Of a DNA stretch of 64,000 bases, positions 8,428 through 18,736 are shown in pieces. The notes beneath the pieces were generated by a model that saw only the letters and a list, made by a program, of their open reading frames with translations, ran no database searches and was not told where the DNA came from. Positions within the stretch are counted from its first letter, which is position 1, and the number at the start of each line of letters is the position of its first letter. The position numbers and the translations under genes were made by a program. The stretch spans positions 62,001 through 126,000 of the forward strand of contig CAWGRH010000001.1 of the NCBI GenBank assembly GCA_963824905.1, read 5' to 3'. The DNA is from JAJPKK01 sp963824905 (lineage in GTDB: Bacteria > Pseudomonadota > Alphaproteobacteria > Rhizobiales > Xanthobacteraceae).

Positions 8428-10878
8428 TCAGTACAACCCGCCGGTAACCCCGGTGCGCACTGCGCGGTCGGCGTCCGGGCTCGCGCCGGCCCCGCTGCCG
8501 TCCATGCTCACGAGCGCGCTCGAGTCGGGCGGTGCCGTGCCGGGCTTGAAAGCCTCCAGGATCGCGCTCTGGGTGCTCGGCGTTGCACGCTGGCCGGTCT
8601 TGACGTCGACCCGGATCAGCTTGATGCCGGGCGGCACCTTGAACGGCATCGCCGGCTTGTCGGCGAGCGCCGCCTTGAGGAAGTCCTTGGCGATCGGCGC
8701 CGAAAGGTGGCCGCCGGTCGCGTTGCGGCCGAGATGGCGCGGCTTGTCGTAGCCGATGTAGACGCCGATCACGAGATCGGGTGTGAAGCCGACGAACCAG
8801 GCGTCCTTCTCGTCGTTGGTGGTGCCGGTCTTGCCGGCGACGGGCTTGCCGACCTCACGCACCACCGTCGCCGTGCCGCGCTGGACCACGCCTTCCATGA
8901 TCGACGTGATCTGATAGGCCGTCATCGGATCGAGCACCTGCTCGCGCCGGTCGATCAGTCCGGGCTCGGCCTGATTGTCCCACTTCTTCGCGTCGCAGGC
9001 CGGGCATTCGCGCTGGTCGTGCCGGTAGATGGTCTTGCCGTAGCGGTCCTGGACGCGGTCGATCAGCGTCGAGGTGACCCGGCGGCCGCCGTTCGCGATC
9101 ATCGAATAGGCCGTCACCATGCGCAGCACCGTCGTTTCGCCGGCGCCGAGCGCATAGGAGAGATAATTGGGCAGGTTGTCGTAGACACCGAAGCGCTTGG
9201 CGTATTCGCCGATCAGCGGCATGCCGATGTCCTGGGCGAGCCGGACGGTCATGACGTTGCGCGACTGCTCGATGCCGAAGCGCAGCGTCTGCGGCCCGTA
9301 ATACTTGCCGGTCGAGTAGTTCTCCGGACGCCAGATGCCGATGCCGGGGCCCTGGTCGATCTCGATCGGAGCGTCGACGACGATGCTCGACGGCGTATAG
9401 CCGTTGTCGAGCGCGGCCGAATAGACGAACGGCTTGAAGGACGAGCCCGGCTGGCGCATCGCCTGGGTGGCGCGGTCGAACTGGCTCTGGTCGAAGGAGA
9501 AGCCGCCGACGAGGGCGAGCACGCGTCCGGTCAGCGGGTCCATCACCGCCATGCCGCCGGACACCTCGGGAATCTGGTGGAGCTTGTACTGGCCTTCCTT
9601 GCCCGGGCCGAGCGGCTCGACATAGATCACGTCACCGGGGTTGAGGAACGTCGAGAGCCGCAGCGGCTGCTTGGCACTCGACGCCTTCGCCCACTTGGCG
9701 CCGTCGACGGGAATGATGCCGATCTGGCGATCGCGCACCACCGCGCCACCCGGCTCGCGCGCCGGCTGCAGCCCGATCCGCGCCGCTTGGTCGCCGGTTT
9801 CGAGCACGACCGCGAGCCGCCAGCCGATGTCGGAGAAGGCGCGCACGTCGGCGAGCTTGACGCCCCAGTCGCCGCTGATGTCGATCTTGGAGAGCGGGCC
9901 GCGATAACCCTGATTCTCGTCATAGTGCACGAGGCCGTCGGACAATGCCTTGTGGGCGATACCCTGGATCTTCGGGTCGAGGGTGGTGCGCACCGAGAGG
10001 CCGCCCTCGTAGAGCCGCTTCTCGCCGAATTTGTCGAGAATCTCGCGCCGCACGTCCTCGGCGAAATAGTCGGCGGCGAAGATGTGCGTGCCGGTCGCGC
10101 GCTGGGCGATGGTCAGCGGCTCCTTCTTCGCCTTCTCGCCGGCGTCGGCGGCGACGTAGCCGTTCTCGACCAGGCGTTCGATCACGTAGTTGCGCCGCTC
10201 GACGGCGCGGTCGCGGTTGCGGAATGGATGCAGGTCGCTCGGCGCCTTGGGGAGCGCGGCGAGATAGGCCGCCTCGGCGACCGTGAGCTCGTTCACCGAT
10301 TTGTCGAAGTAGAGCAGCGAGGCGGCGGCGATGCCATAGGCGCTGAAGCCGAGATAGATCTCGTTCAGATAGAGCTCGAGGATGCGCTCCTTGCTGTAGG
10401 TGCGCTCGATCTTGAGCGCGAGCAGCGCTTCCTTGATCTTGCGGTCGAACGACACCTCGTTGGTCAGGAGGAAGTTCTTGGCCACCTGCTGGGTGATGGT
10501 GGAAGCGCCCTGCGGGCGGCGTCCCTTGCCGACGTTCTGCGCATACACCATGCCGGCGCGGAAGATGCCGCCGAGATCGAGCCCGGGATGCTCGTAGAAG
10601 TTCTTATCCTCGGCCGAGATGAAGGCATTGAGGACGAGCTTGGGGATCTGTTGGATCGGCAGGTAGAGGCGCCGCTGCTTGGCGTACTCAGCGAGCAGCT
10701 CGCCGTCGGCGGCGTGCACCCGCGTCATTACCGGCGGCTCGTAATCCTGGAGCTGGGAGTAATCCGGCAGGTCCTTGTTGTAATGGTAGATCAGGCCGGA
10801 GATCGCCCCCACGCCGACGATGAAGACGAGGGTTCCGAGCGCGAACAGGAAGCCGAAAAATCGAAATAGCAGTCTCAT
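8428..10878 (-). CDS. mrcA: Penicillin-binding protein 1A (bifunctional glycosyltransferase/transpeptidase)
   Basis: An 816-residue class A PBP that polymerises and cross-links peptidoglycan. One N-terminal membrane anchor (about residues 8-32) is followed by a GT51 domain with the catalytic Glu in SAEDKNFYEHPGLD and the GASTITQQVAKN motif near residue 125. A PBP1A-type OB insert and then the transpeptidase come next: SxxK as SSFKPF (about residue 478), SxN as EQSRNVM, and KTG as VAGKTGTTNDEKDAWF (about residue 682). Length is normal for alphaproteobacterial PBP1A. It lies about 200 bases downstream of the amidase gene and upstream of prfB, all on the minus strand. Confidence 0.96.
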   Translation of the reverse strand: MRLLFRFFGFLFALGTLVFIVGVGAISGLIYHYNKDLPDYSQLQDYEPPVMTRVHAADGELLAEYAKQRRLYLPIQQIPKLVLNAFISAEDKNFYEHPGLDLGGIFRAGMVYAQNVGKGRRPQGASTITQQVAKNFLLTNEVSFDRKIKEALLALKIERTYSKERILELYLNEIYLGFSAYGIAAASLLYFDKSVNELTVAEAAYLAALPKAPSDLHPFRNRDRAVERRNYVIERLVENGYVAADAGEKAKKEPLTIAQRATGTHIFAADYFAEDVRREILDKFGEKRLYEGGLSVRTTLDPKIQGIAHKALSDGLVHYDENQGYRGPLSKIDISGDWGVKLADVRAFSDIGWRLAVVLETGDQAARIGLQPAREPGGAVVRDRQIGIIPVDGAKWAKASSAKQPLRLSTFLNPGDVIYVEPLGPGKEGQYKLHQIPEVSGGMAVMDPLTGRVLALVGGFSFDQSQFDRATQAMRQPGSSFKPFVYSAALDNGYTPSSIVVDAPIEIDQGPGIGIWRPENYSTGKYYGPQTLRFGIEQSRNVMTVRLAQDIGMPLIGEYAKRFGVYDNLPNYLSYALGAGETTVLRMVTAYSMIANGGRRVTSTLIDRVQDRYGKTIYRHDQRECPACDAKKWDNQAEPGLIDRREQVLDPMTAYQITSIMEGVVQRGTATVVREVGKPVAGKTGTTNDEKDAWFVGFTPDLVIGVYIGYDKPRHLGRNATGGHLSAPIAKDFLKAALADKPAMPFKVPPGIKLIRVDVKTGQRATPSTQSAILEAFKPGTAPPDSSALVSMDGSGAGASPDADRAVRTGVTGGLY

Positions 10879-11079
10879 CGACCGTCAATCCCCCGTGGAG
10901 GAGACTTTTGTCTCCTCATCCCGGCCGCCGCTCGCGCGGAAGCCGCCCCCGATCACCCAAGTCGATCGTCCCGCGACCGAGCATTTCGTCGCCCGGTTTT
11001 ATGGTTAAACTTTGTCAGATCGGCGCCGCCTGGACGGCGAATTACGCCAAATGTCCGGCCCCGCTTGGACGCGCGTCGG

Positions 11080-12387
11080 TCAGGGCCGGACGCCGCCGGC
11101 GAGCCGGGTGGTGAAATAGGTGTGGACCGCCTGCGCGACCGCCTCGCTCGTGCGCGCGCGCCACTGGTCGGAGACCATCTGCTTGAGGTCGGCAGGATTG
11201 GAGACATAGCCGAGCTCGATCAGCACCGAGGGGATGTCGGGCGCCTTGAGGACGCGGAAGCCCGCCGACCTCAACGGATTCTTGTGCAGGCGGGTCGCCG
11301 ACTTGAACTCGGTGGCGACGAGGCGCGCGAACGAGGCCGAGAACGTCTTCGTCTCGCGCTGGGCGAGGTCGATCAGGATGTCGGCGATGTCGTCGGACTC
11401 GGCGGCGAGATTGACGCCGGCGATGATGTCGGCGCGGTTTTCCGCGTCGGCGAGCCGCTGCGCCTCGGCATCCGAGGCCTTGTCGGACGCGGTATAGATC
11501 GTCGCCCCGTCGGCGCTGCCTTCACCGCGCGCGAGCGCATCGCAGTGGATCGAGATGAAGAGCTGCGCGCCCTGGCCGCGGGCGAAGCGCACCCGGTCGT
11601 TCAACGGCACGAAGGTGTCGTCGGCGCGCGTCATCGCCACCCGGTACTTGCCGGTCTTGTCGAGCTTCTCGCGCAGCATGGTGGCGAACCGCAGCACGAG
11701 ATCCTTTTCCTGTTCGCCGCTCGGCGCGTGGGTGCCGTTGTCGATGCCGCCATGGCCGGGATCGACCACGATCATCGGCCGGGTATCGCCGGGCGCCTTG
11801 GCGGCGTCCTCGCGGGGTGCCGGGGGCTCGGGCGCCTTCGGCAGATGGTTGTCGATCGCCGCCGCACGCAGGAAGGTTTCGCGATCGACCGGCGCGAGAT
11901 CGACGACGAGGCGGGCCGGCTGGCCCTCGGCGGGATCGACCACGAAGGCGCGGGAAACCCGCACCGGTCCGGTGACGTCGATGACGATCCGCGAGCGCCC
12001 CTTCATGACGACGCCGAAGCGGAACGCCTTGACGATGCCGCGACCGCGCTCCCCGGTCTTCGCCGGGAACTGGAAATTGACCTGGGGGATATCGATCACC
12101 ACGCGATAGGGATCGGCGATGGTGAAGGCGCGCACATCGATCTTGCGGGTGAGGTCGATGACGAGCCGGGTCTGCTTGTCGTCACCGGCGAGCCGGGCCT
12201 CGCTCGCGACCGGAAGCGCCTCGTCCACCGCGGTTACCGGCACCGGCATCTGGGCGCGGGTCGAAACAGGGCATAGCAACGCGAGGCCGGCACCTACGGC
12301 GGCCACAACCCCAGCAGTACGGAGCCCGCGTCTCACCACCACTTCTCCAGCCATCCCCCTCTGGAGCTTTGTACTCCTGTAAGCCAC
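11080..12387 (-). CDS. amiC: N-acetylmuramoyl-L-alanine amidase with AMIN domain (AmiC-type)
   Basis: A 435-residue periplasmic cell-separation hydrolase. A signal peptide (about residues 18-46, ending STRAQ) is followed by an N-terminal AMIN septal-targeting domain (about residues 60-165, including RVVIDIPQVNFQFP) and then an Amidase_3 zinc domain. Zinc ligands are visible as H in VVDPGHGGIDNG, E in SGEQEKDLVL and H in LFISIHCDAL, with the catalytic Glu in VLIELGYVSN. Unlike E. coli AmiA/B/C, no obvious blocking-helix cassette can be judged by eye. It heads the amiC-mrcA-prfB block and is divergent from rne across a 624-base gap. Confidence 0.93.
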   Translation of the reverse strand: MAYRSTKLQRGMAGEVVVRRGLRTAGVVAAVGAGLALLCPVSTRAQMPVPVTAVDEALPVASEARLAGDDKQTRLVIDLTRKIDVRAFTIADPYRVVIDIPQVNFQFPAKTGERGRGIVKAFRFGVVMKGRSRIVIDVTGPVRVSRAFVVDPAEGQPARLVVDLAPVDRETFLRAAAIDNHLPKAPEPPAPREDAAKAPGDTRPMIVVDPGHGGIDNGTHAPSGEQEKDLVLRFATMLREKLDKTGKYRVAMTRADDTFVPLNDRVRFARGQGAQLFISIHCDALARGEGSADGATIYTASDKASDAEAQRLADAENRADIIAGVNLAAESDDIADILIDLAQRETKTFSASFARLVATEFKSATRLHKNPLRSAGFRVLKAPDIPSVLIELGYVSNPADLKQMVSDQWRARTSEAVAQAVHTYFTTRLAGGVRP

Positions 12388-13011
12388 CCATGGTTAACCT
12401 ATCCTGAAGGGTAACCCCGCTTCCCGATTTTTCACCGCGCGCGGCCCCCGCACCGCGCCGAGCGCCCTGGGCGCTGGTAAAAACGTCAGATTCTGCAGAA
12501 ACATATGGTGGAAATCTTGATGCGACCCGGCATTCGCCCCCGAGTTGCGACTTGCCATGACACGTCGCACACCGTAGATAGGGAGTCGCTGAAGGTTCGA
12601 AGATTCCGGTACCGCCGCCCAAGGGCAACCCCACCGAGCGGCGCCTCCCTGTCGACCCATCCGAAGTGGATCAGGCGATGGGATCGGTCTTCGCCATGCG
12701 AAGGACGACCGGAAGACGTGAGCGGCCACTTCTGGCCGATCGTGAGAATTTCTCAGCAGAATCAAGGCGACGCACCCCTGCGTTGCCGATCCATTTTAAG
12801 GGTCGATTCCGCCGATGCTGGCGAAAGCAGACAAGCGAAACGTCTATTCCGGCCCGCGGGCCGCGAGCGATGTCGCGCTGTGTCGCCGTGCCATGCTGTC
12901 TCCCAGGTCGTCGGGCCCATCGATCCTTTTCCCCGACTTGCACCCCTTACCGAAGGCAATGCCCGTTGCGCCGCAGCAGCGCGTCGGCACTCGCCTTCAT
13001 GAGACAGAAAA
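12388..13011. other. 624-base divergent intergenic region between amiC and rne
   Basis: No gene is supported here; the short reading frames in all six frames have no family resemblance. The region must contain the amiC promoter and the rne promoter. Such a long gap would allow a long rne leader, which in other bacteria mediates RNase E autoregulation; this is inference only. I did not find a convincing terminator, known riboswitch or repeat. Confidence 0.5.
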
Positions 13012-16000
13012 ATGCCGAACAAGATGCTTATCGACGCGACCCATCCGGAAGAGACCCGGGTGGTCGTGCTCCGTGGCAACCGGGTCGAGGAATTCGATTT
13101 CGAGTCTGCCAGCCGCCGCCAGCTCCGCGGCAACATCTACCTCGCAAAGGTCACGCGGGTAGAGCCTTCGCTCCAGGCCGCCTTCGTCGACTATGGCGGC
13201 AACCGCCATGGCTTCCTGGCGTTCAGCGAAATCCATCCCGACTACTACCAGATCCCGGTCGCCGACCGGCAGGCGCTGATCGACGAGGAGGAGCGCGCCC
13301 ATCGCGATGCCGAGGCGGAGGCCGATCGCCGCGCCGGGATGCGCCGGCCGCGTCATCGTCGCGCCGCCCACCACGCCGCCGATGCCGAGGTCGTGACGAG
13401 CGCCCCGGTCGAAGCCGAACCGGAAACGCTGGAAATCGTCGAGAGCGTCGAGTCCGGTGAGCCGGCCGCGGAAAACACCGGGGAAGCGGGGCATCACGGT
13501 GAGGCGCCCGGCTACCGCGAGCCCGAAGAGGCCGGCGACGCCGGGGAGCCGCGCGAAGCGGCGCCCCATGAGGAACCCGCGGGCGAACTCGCCGCGGCGT
13601 CCGCGCCTGCCATGCGAGAGCATGGGGCGGGAGAGCCCGAGCCGGCCGAATCCGAGGTTGCCGCCCGGCCGGAAGGCGAGCCCGGCGACGAGCATCACGG
13701 CCACGACGCATCACGATCACGAGCATCACGGCCACGAACATCACGGCCATGATCACCGCGACGCGGATCATCACGGCGATGATCATCATGATGGCGACGA
13801 CGAGGCCCCGGCCGCGCATCGGGCGGCCCACGAGGAGGCTGGCGCGGAGAACGGCGACGGCGACGAGGAAGAGGAGATCGTCGAATCGGTCGGCGGCGCC
13901 GACGCGATGGAGGAGGTCCCCGACCGCGCACCGCGTCACCGCCGCCAGTACAAGATCCAGGAGGTGATCAAGCGCCGGCAGGTCATGCTGGTCCAGGTGG
14001 TGAAGGAGGAGCGCGGCACCAAGGGCGCGGCGCTCACGACCTATCTCTCGCTGGCCGGCCGCTACTCCGTGCTGATGCCCAACACCGCCCGCGGCGGCGG
14101 CATCAGCCGCAAGATCACCAATGTCCAGGACCGCAAGCGGCTCAAGGAGATCGCGGGAGATCTGGAAGTGCCGGAGGGCATGGGCGTCATCCTGCGGACC
14201 GCCGGTGCCGCACGCACCAAGCTCGAGATCAAGCGCGACTTCGAGTACCTGCTGCGCGCCTGGGAAAACGTGCGCGACCTCACGTTGCGCTCGACCGCGC
14301 CGACCCTCGTCTACGAGGAAGGCTCGCTGGTCAAACGCTCGATCCGCGACCTCTACAACAAGGACATCGACGAGGTGATCGTCGCCGGCGACGACGCCTA
14401 TCGCGACGCCCGCGACTTCATGCGCATGCTCATGCCGAGCCATGCCAAGAACGTGAAGCCGTACCGCGAGAACCAGCCGGTGCTCGCCCGTTACGGCATC
14501 GAGAACCAGCTCGACGGCATGTTCTCGCCGGTGGTGCAGCTGCGCTCCGGCGGCTACATCGTGCTCAACCAGACCGAGGCGCTCGTCGCGATCGACGTCA
14601 ACTCCGGACGCGCCACCCGCGAGCATCACATCGAGGACACCGCCCTCAAGACCAACCTCGAGGCGTCGGAGGAAGTCTCCCGTCAGCTTCGGCTGCGCGA
14701 CCTCGCCGGGCTGATCGTCATCGACTTCATCGATATGGACGAGAAGCGCAACAACCGGTCGGTGGAGCGCCGGCTCAAGGAGTGCCTCAAGAACGATCGC
14801 GCCCGCATCCAGGTCGGCCGTATCTCCCATTTCGGCCTGCTCGAGATGTCACGGCAGCGCATCCGCACCAGCGTGCTGGAGAGCTCGACCGACAAGTGCC
14901 CCCATTGCGGCGGCACCGGCCATGTGCGCTCGGTCTCCTCGGTCGCGCTGCAATGCCTGCGCATGATCGAGGAAACGCTGCAGCGCAGCGCGACCCATAA
15001 TCTCACCGTGCGTACCCGCCCGGACATCGCGCTTTATGTCCTCAACCACAAGCGCACCCACCTCTACGAGCTCGAGAAGCGCTACCAGATCACCGTCACC
15101 GTGAGTTCCGATCCCGGCATCGCCGGACAGGTGCCCTTCGTGGTCGAGAAGGGCGAGCAGGTCCACAGCCCTGAGCAGGCGCGTGCGCTCGCGGCGCAGT
15201 GGGCGAACACGGTGGTACCCCTTGTCGAGCCGATCGAAGAGGCGTTCGTCGAGGAGGAATTCGAGGGCGAAGCTGCCGAGACAGGCGACGAGGCGGTGCG
15301 GGACGAGGACGCCGCCGCCAGTGCCCATGAGGCGGCCGAAGGTGCGGAGCCTGCCGAACTCGGCGAGAACGGCGAGAACGGCGAAGGCGGCCGGCGCCGC
15401 CGGCGTCGCCGCCGCCGTGGTGGTCGCCGCGATGACCGCGCGGAGGGGTCCGCTCCGGGCGTTGCGGACGACGGCTTCCAGGCAGCCGGTGGCGTCGAGG
15501 AAGTCGAATCGGGTGAGTCCGACGAGGAGGAAAGCGTCGGCGAGCACGGCGCGCGCGACGAAGCCCGCGACGACGATGCCCGTGAAGAAGGTGCCCGCGA
15601 AGACGGTGCCCGCGGCCAGTCCGACAGCGACGGCGAGCGGCGGCGGCGCCGGCGCGGTCGCCGCGGCGGCCGTCGCAATCGCCGCGAGGAGGGCGAGCGC
15701 GGCTTCACGCCGCCCGAACACGGCGCATCCCCCATCGACGAAGAGGTAATAGCGGCTGCGGCCGACTTCGGCGGTCCGCCGGTCGAGCAGATTCCGCATG
15801 CCGTCGGCGAGTATGCCGCGGCCGGCGCTGAGCCTGACCGGGCGCAAGAGGCGTTCGCGTCGCAGGCCTTCGAGGCACCTGCATCCGAGGCACGTGCGTC
15901 CGAGGTCCAGATGTCCGAGGGTCGAGCCAGGGTGCCCGAGCCCAGGGTGTCCGAGCGCCGAAGCCGCGCATCCTCGCCTCAGCCCTTGCCTGACGCCGCG

Positions 16001-16261
16001 CCCGCCCCGGCGGCCGCGAGCGCGCCAGCTGCGCCGGAACCCACGGCACCGCCGCCGCGCCGCCGCTCGACCGTACGCGAGCCTGCGCCGTTCCTGGCTG
16101 GCGGGGGCTCAGCGCCCGCCGCGGAAACGGCTGCCCCGGCTCCGATGGCGGTCGAACCGGCACCGGCTCCGTCGACCCCTGCCGAGCCGCCCTCTGCGGA
16201 GCCTGGAGCCCCGCGGCGCGTCGGTTGGTGGGGAAAGAAACTGTTCGGCGAGAAGACCTGA
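13012..16261 (+). CDS. rne: Ribonuclease E/G (RNase E), reading frame interrupted at one base
   Basis: The main mRNA-decay endoribonuclease and degradosome scaffold. The first frame (13012 on) carries the split S1 RNA-binding domain start (MLIDATHPEETRVVVLRGNR, RGNIYLAKVTRVEPSLQAAF). The second frame, from about 13709, carries the rest of S1 (YKIQEVIKRRQVMLVQVV), the 5'-sensor and DNase-I-like catalytic region (ALVAIDVNSGRATREHHIE, IVIDFIDMDEKRN) and the zinc-link CPHC (DKCPHCGGTGH). An Arg-rich, acidic, Pro/Ala-rich disordered tail follows. The S1 domain is split by an acidic, His-rich insertion of about 200 residues. One extra G near 13708, in CACGAC-G-CATCAC, breaks the frame; removing it restores about 1080 residues. 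As RNase E is essential, a sequence error is the likely cause. Confidence 0.93.
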
Positions 16262-16288
16262 GCGCGTTCCCGAGCAAGGAGCGGCGTC

Positions 16289-16870
16289 ATGGCCAACGTG
16301 AACGGCCGCGCGGCGGGCAACGTCGGCGAGGTCGTCGTTGCCTTGCCGGCGGATCGCGAGCTTTCGTCTCGCACCGCGGAAATCCTCGCGAGCCATCCGC
16401 CGATCAACGTGCTGCGGATGTTTGCGCTGACCGAGGACATGCTGCCGGCCGTGCTCGCCATGGTCGGCGCCGTCTTCAAGGCCGAAGGCATCGCCCCGCG
16501 CCTGCGCGAGATCATGGTGCTGCGCTGCGCGCATCTCCTCAACGTTCCCTACGAACGGCAGGCGAACCTTGTGATGGCGCGCAATGTCGGCCTCAGCACG
16601 GGGGAGATCGAAGCGATCGGCAAGGACGGGCCGGTCGCCGGCCTCGATGCCGAAGGCACGCTCATCTGCCGGGCGACGGACGAGCTCACCGAGTTTGCGA
16701 CCCTCACCGATCCAACGCTGCAGGCGCTCGTCGATCGCTACGGCCGCAATGTCGCGGCGAAGCTGATCCTCGCCGTCGCATGGTTCAATTTGCTCAGCCG
16801 CTTCCTCAACGGCACCCGCGTTCCGCTGGAGATGGGCAACGCCTACGAAGGCCGCACCTCGCCGATTTGA
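16289..16870 (+). CDS. Carboxymuconolactone decarboxylase / AhpD-like family protein
   Basis: 193 residues with the all-helical CMD fold signature: IAPRLREIMVLRCAHLLNVPYERQ and the downstream helix GLSTGEIEAIGKDGP, then AWFNLLSRFLNGTRVPLE. The family includes peroxidase-reducing AhpD proteins with a CxxC motif; here only a single Cys is present in that helix (RCAHLL), so a CxxC-type thiol activity is unlikely. Function is therefore not assignable beyond family. It follows rne by 27 bases on the same strand and may be co-transcribed. Confidence 0.8.
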   Translation: MANVNGRAAGNVGEVVVALPADRELSSRTAEILASHPPINVLRMFALTEDMLPAVLAMVGAVFKAEGIAPRLREIMVLRCAHLLNVPYERQANLVMARNVGLSTGEIEAIGKDGPVAGLDAEGTLICRATDELTEFATLTDPTLQALVDRYGRNVAAKLILAVAWFNLLSRFLNGTRVPLEMGNAYEGRTSPI

Positions 16871-16908
16871 GCGTGGCGCACCGCGGGGCGCTTACGACTC
16901 TCCACTGA

Positions 16909-17016
16909 CCTCGTCCTGAGGAGCGTCCGAAGGACGCGTCTCGAAGGGCGGCCAAGGGCTCGGCGTATGGGGCATCCTTCGAGACGCCGTGCTGCGCACG
17001 GCTCCTCAGGATGAGG
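16909..17016. repeat. Dispersed palindromic repeat, family B copy 1
   Basis: The outer arms CCTCGTCCTGAGGAGC and GCTCCTCAGGATGAGG are near-perfect inverted copies, with inner inverted segments GCGTCTCGAAGG and CCTTCGAGACGC. A second copy with the same arms but a different core is at 27750-27859. It sits between two convergent genes and contains no ORF. The family is typical of dispersed intergenic elements in Bradyrhizobium-like genomes. Confidence 0.85.
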
Positions 17017-17030
17017 GCCGCAAAGAGATG

Positions 17031-18269
17031 CTACGGCGTTCCCGCCCCACCCTGATACCCGTCGGTCAGCGTCTGCAAAAATGCAATGATGTCGTCGATC
17101 TCTTCGCTCGACAACCGCGGCCGGTCGCCGAGGTGCTTGTCGAACGGCGGCTCGACGTTGACGTTGGCGTGGTACTGCGGCGGCAGGTCGTCGAACTTGC
17201 GCACAGTGCGGTCGGCCGCGCGCGGGTACCATTTCTCCGGATTGGTATCGCGCTCGACATAGAACTCCATGACCTGCCGCAGGGTGCGGAAGACGCCGTT
17301 GTGGAAGTAGGCGCGCCGCAGCGCGACATTGCGCAAGCTCGGCGACTTGAACATGCCGCAATACTCGTCGCGGTCGGCGAGGTCGCGGCGCAGCGGGCCG
17401 CACATCCCGAGATCGTAGAAGGCCGGATCGGCGTTCGCCGGTATCGCGGGATTGCGCGGCGCGCCGAGGGCGGCGAGGCCGTAGTCGGTGAACTGCGGCG
17501 GCGCGCCGTCGTTGCTTCGGGCGCTCAGATGGCAGTGCGCGCAGTTGCCTTTCTCGGGATCGTTGAAGAGCGCAAGGCCGCGCGCTTCCGTGCCCGTCAG
17601 CTCGGCCTTGCCGTCGAGATACGCATCGTACTTGCTGCTGTAGGGATAGAACTCGGTGTAGCGCTGCTCGTAGGCTTCGAGCGCCTGCAGGATGCCGTCG
17701 AAGGCGCGGTCGGGATCGGCGAAGATGTCTGCACCGAAGGCCCGGCGCAGCAAGTCGGCGTGGGGCGACCGCCGCACCGCCTCGACCACCGCCGCCGGGC
17801 TGTCGTTTGCCATTTCCAACGGCGAGAGCAGCGGCAACCGCGCCTGGTCGCGGCCGCGGTCGACCCGGCCGTCCCAGGTGAGCCCGCCGGTCGGGCCGTT
17901 GTCGACGCTCGCATCGCCCTCGTCGTCGGAATCGCGGAAATGCTCGGTGAACGCGGGGGTCGCCTGCAGGTATCGCAGTGAGGGAACGGCGCGCAGCCCG
18001 CTCTGCCGCATGTCCTTGCCGCCGGGCATCACCGCGCGCTCGCCGGGCGGGCCATAGGCATGGGCCGGGTCATGGCAGGACGCGCAGGCGAGCCGGCCTG
18101 AGGCCGACAGCGTGGGATCGAAGAACAGCTCCCGGCCGAGCTCGGCGAGGAGGTTCACCTGCGCATTGACGGCGGCGCGCGACATCACTTCCGAGCGCGC
18201 AGCGACGCCGTAGGCGACGGCTGCGAGGAACGCGGCGCACACGAGAAGCTTCGAAAGTCGCGATGTCAT
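17031..18269 (-). CDS. Di-haem cytochrome c peroxidase / MauG family protein
   Basis: A 412-residue exported protein. After a hydrophobic signal (about residues 8-24), two c-type haem-binding motifs are visible: CASCHDPAHAYG near residue 62 and CAHCHLSAR near residue 249. That two-haem arrangement in about 400 residues defines the CcpA/MauG peroxidase family, which reduces hydrogen peroxide or oxidises protein or small-molecule substrates in the periplasm. MSPSLRNVALRRAYFHNGVF matches the conserved C-terminal region in which peroxidases have an axial or active-site residue. Substrate unknown. It is a monocistronic minus-strand gene. Confidence 0.9.
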   Translation of the reverse strand: MTSRLSKLLVCAAFLAAVAYGVAARSEVMSRAAVNAQVNLLAELGRELFFDPTLSASGRLACASCHDPAHAYGPPGERAVMPGGKDMRQSGLRAVPSLRYLQATPAFTEHFRDSDDEGDASVDNGPTGGLTWDGRVDRGRDQARLPLLSPLEMANDSPAAVVEAVRRSPHADLLRRAFGADIFADPDRAFDGILQALEAYEQRYTEFYPYSSKYDAYLDGKAELTGTEARGLALFNDPEKGNCAHCHLSARSNDGAPPQFTDYGLAALGAPRNPAIPANADPAFYDLGMCGPLRRDLADRDEYCGMFKSPSLRNVALRRAYFHNGVFRTLRQVMEFYVERDTNPEKWYPRAADRTVRKFDDLPPQYHANVNVEPPFDKHLGDRPRLSSEEIDDIIAFLQTLTDGYQGGAGTP

Positions 18270-18736
18270 GGAGGTAGCATGCCGGTTCCATCAGCGCCTG
18301 CACAGAGGGGCAACGATTTCACAGAATCCTGCGACCTGCCGCCTGTGGGCCGGGGCACCTTGAGACGGGATGAACTACCTCGCTACCGAGGCCGCCGCCA
18401 AGCCGCCACGCGCGCGATTTGCCGCATAGCGACACGCGCCGCAGCCGGTGCCCGTGGCTACGATGTGCGCAAGCCAGAACTATTCCAAGATGCGGGCGCA
18501 TGATCTTCAAGGAACGGCGTCGCCGCTTCCGCTCATGTTCCACAGTTACGCCGCCTCCCAGGTGTGCTAGTGCTCGTGCCCAGCGGGACGATGGGGTCCC
18601 GAGCAACCGTCAAGTATCCGCAGCTGTCCGCTCCCCTGCGCTCGTCGCGCACCGGGAGCGATTCCAGCCTCGCGGCGGACGGCCCGACTTCGATCGCCGC
18701 ACGGTGCGGCGCCAACCGCGAGTGTCTGGAGATCCC
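18270..18736. other. 467-base gap upstream of the radical SAM gene, no supported gene
   Basis: Separates the divergent peroxidase and radical SAM genes. An open frame in phase with the radical SAM gene extends to 18419, but its composition (Arg/Cys/Ser-rich, no conservation pattern) does not look coding. I searched it for a cobalamin riboswitch because the downstream protein looks B12-dependent and saw no B12-box-like core. Confidence 0.45.

Noticed and set aside
18270..18736. Cobalamin riboswitch upstream of the radical SAM gene
   Set aside because: No B12-box-like or core elements recognised.
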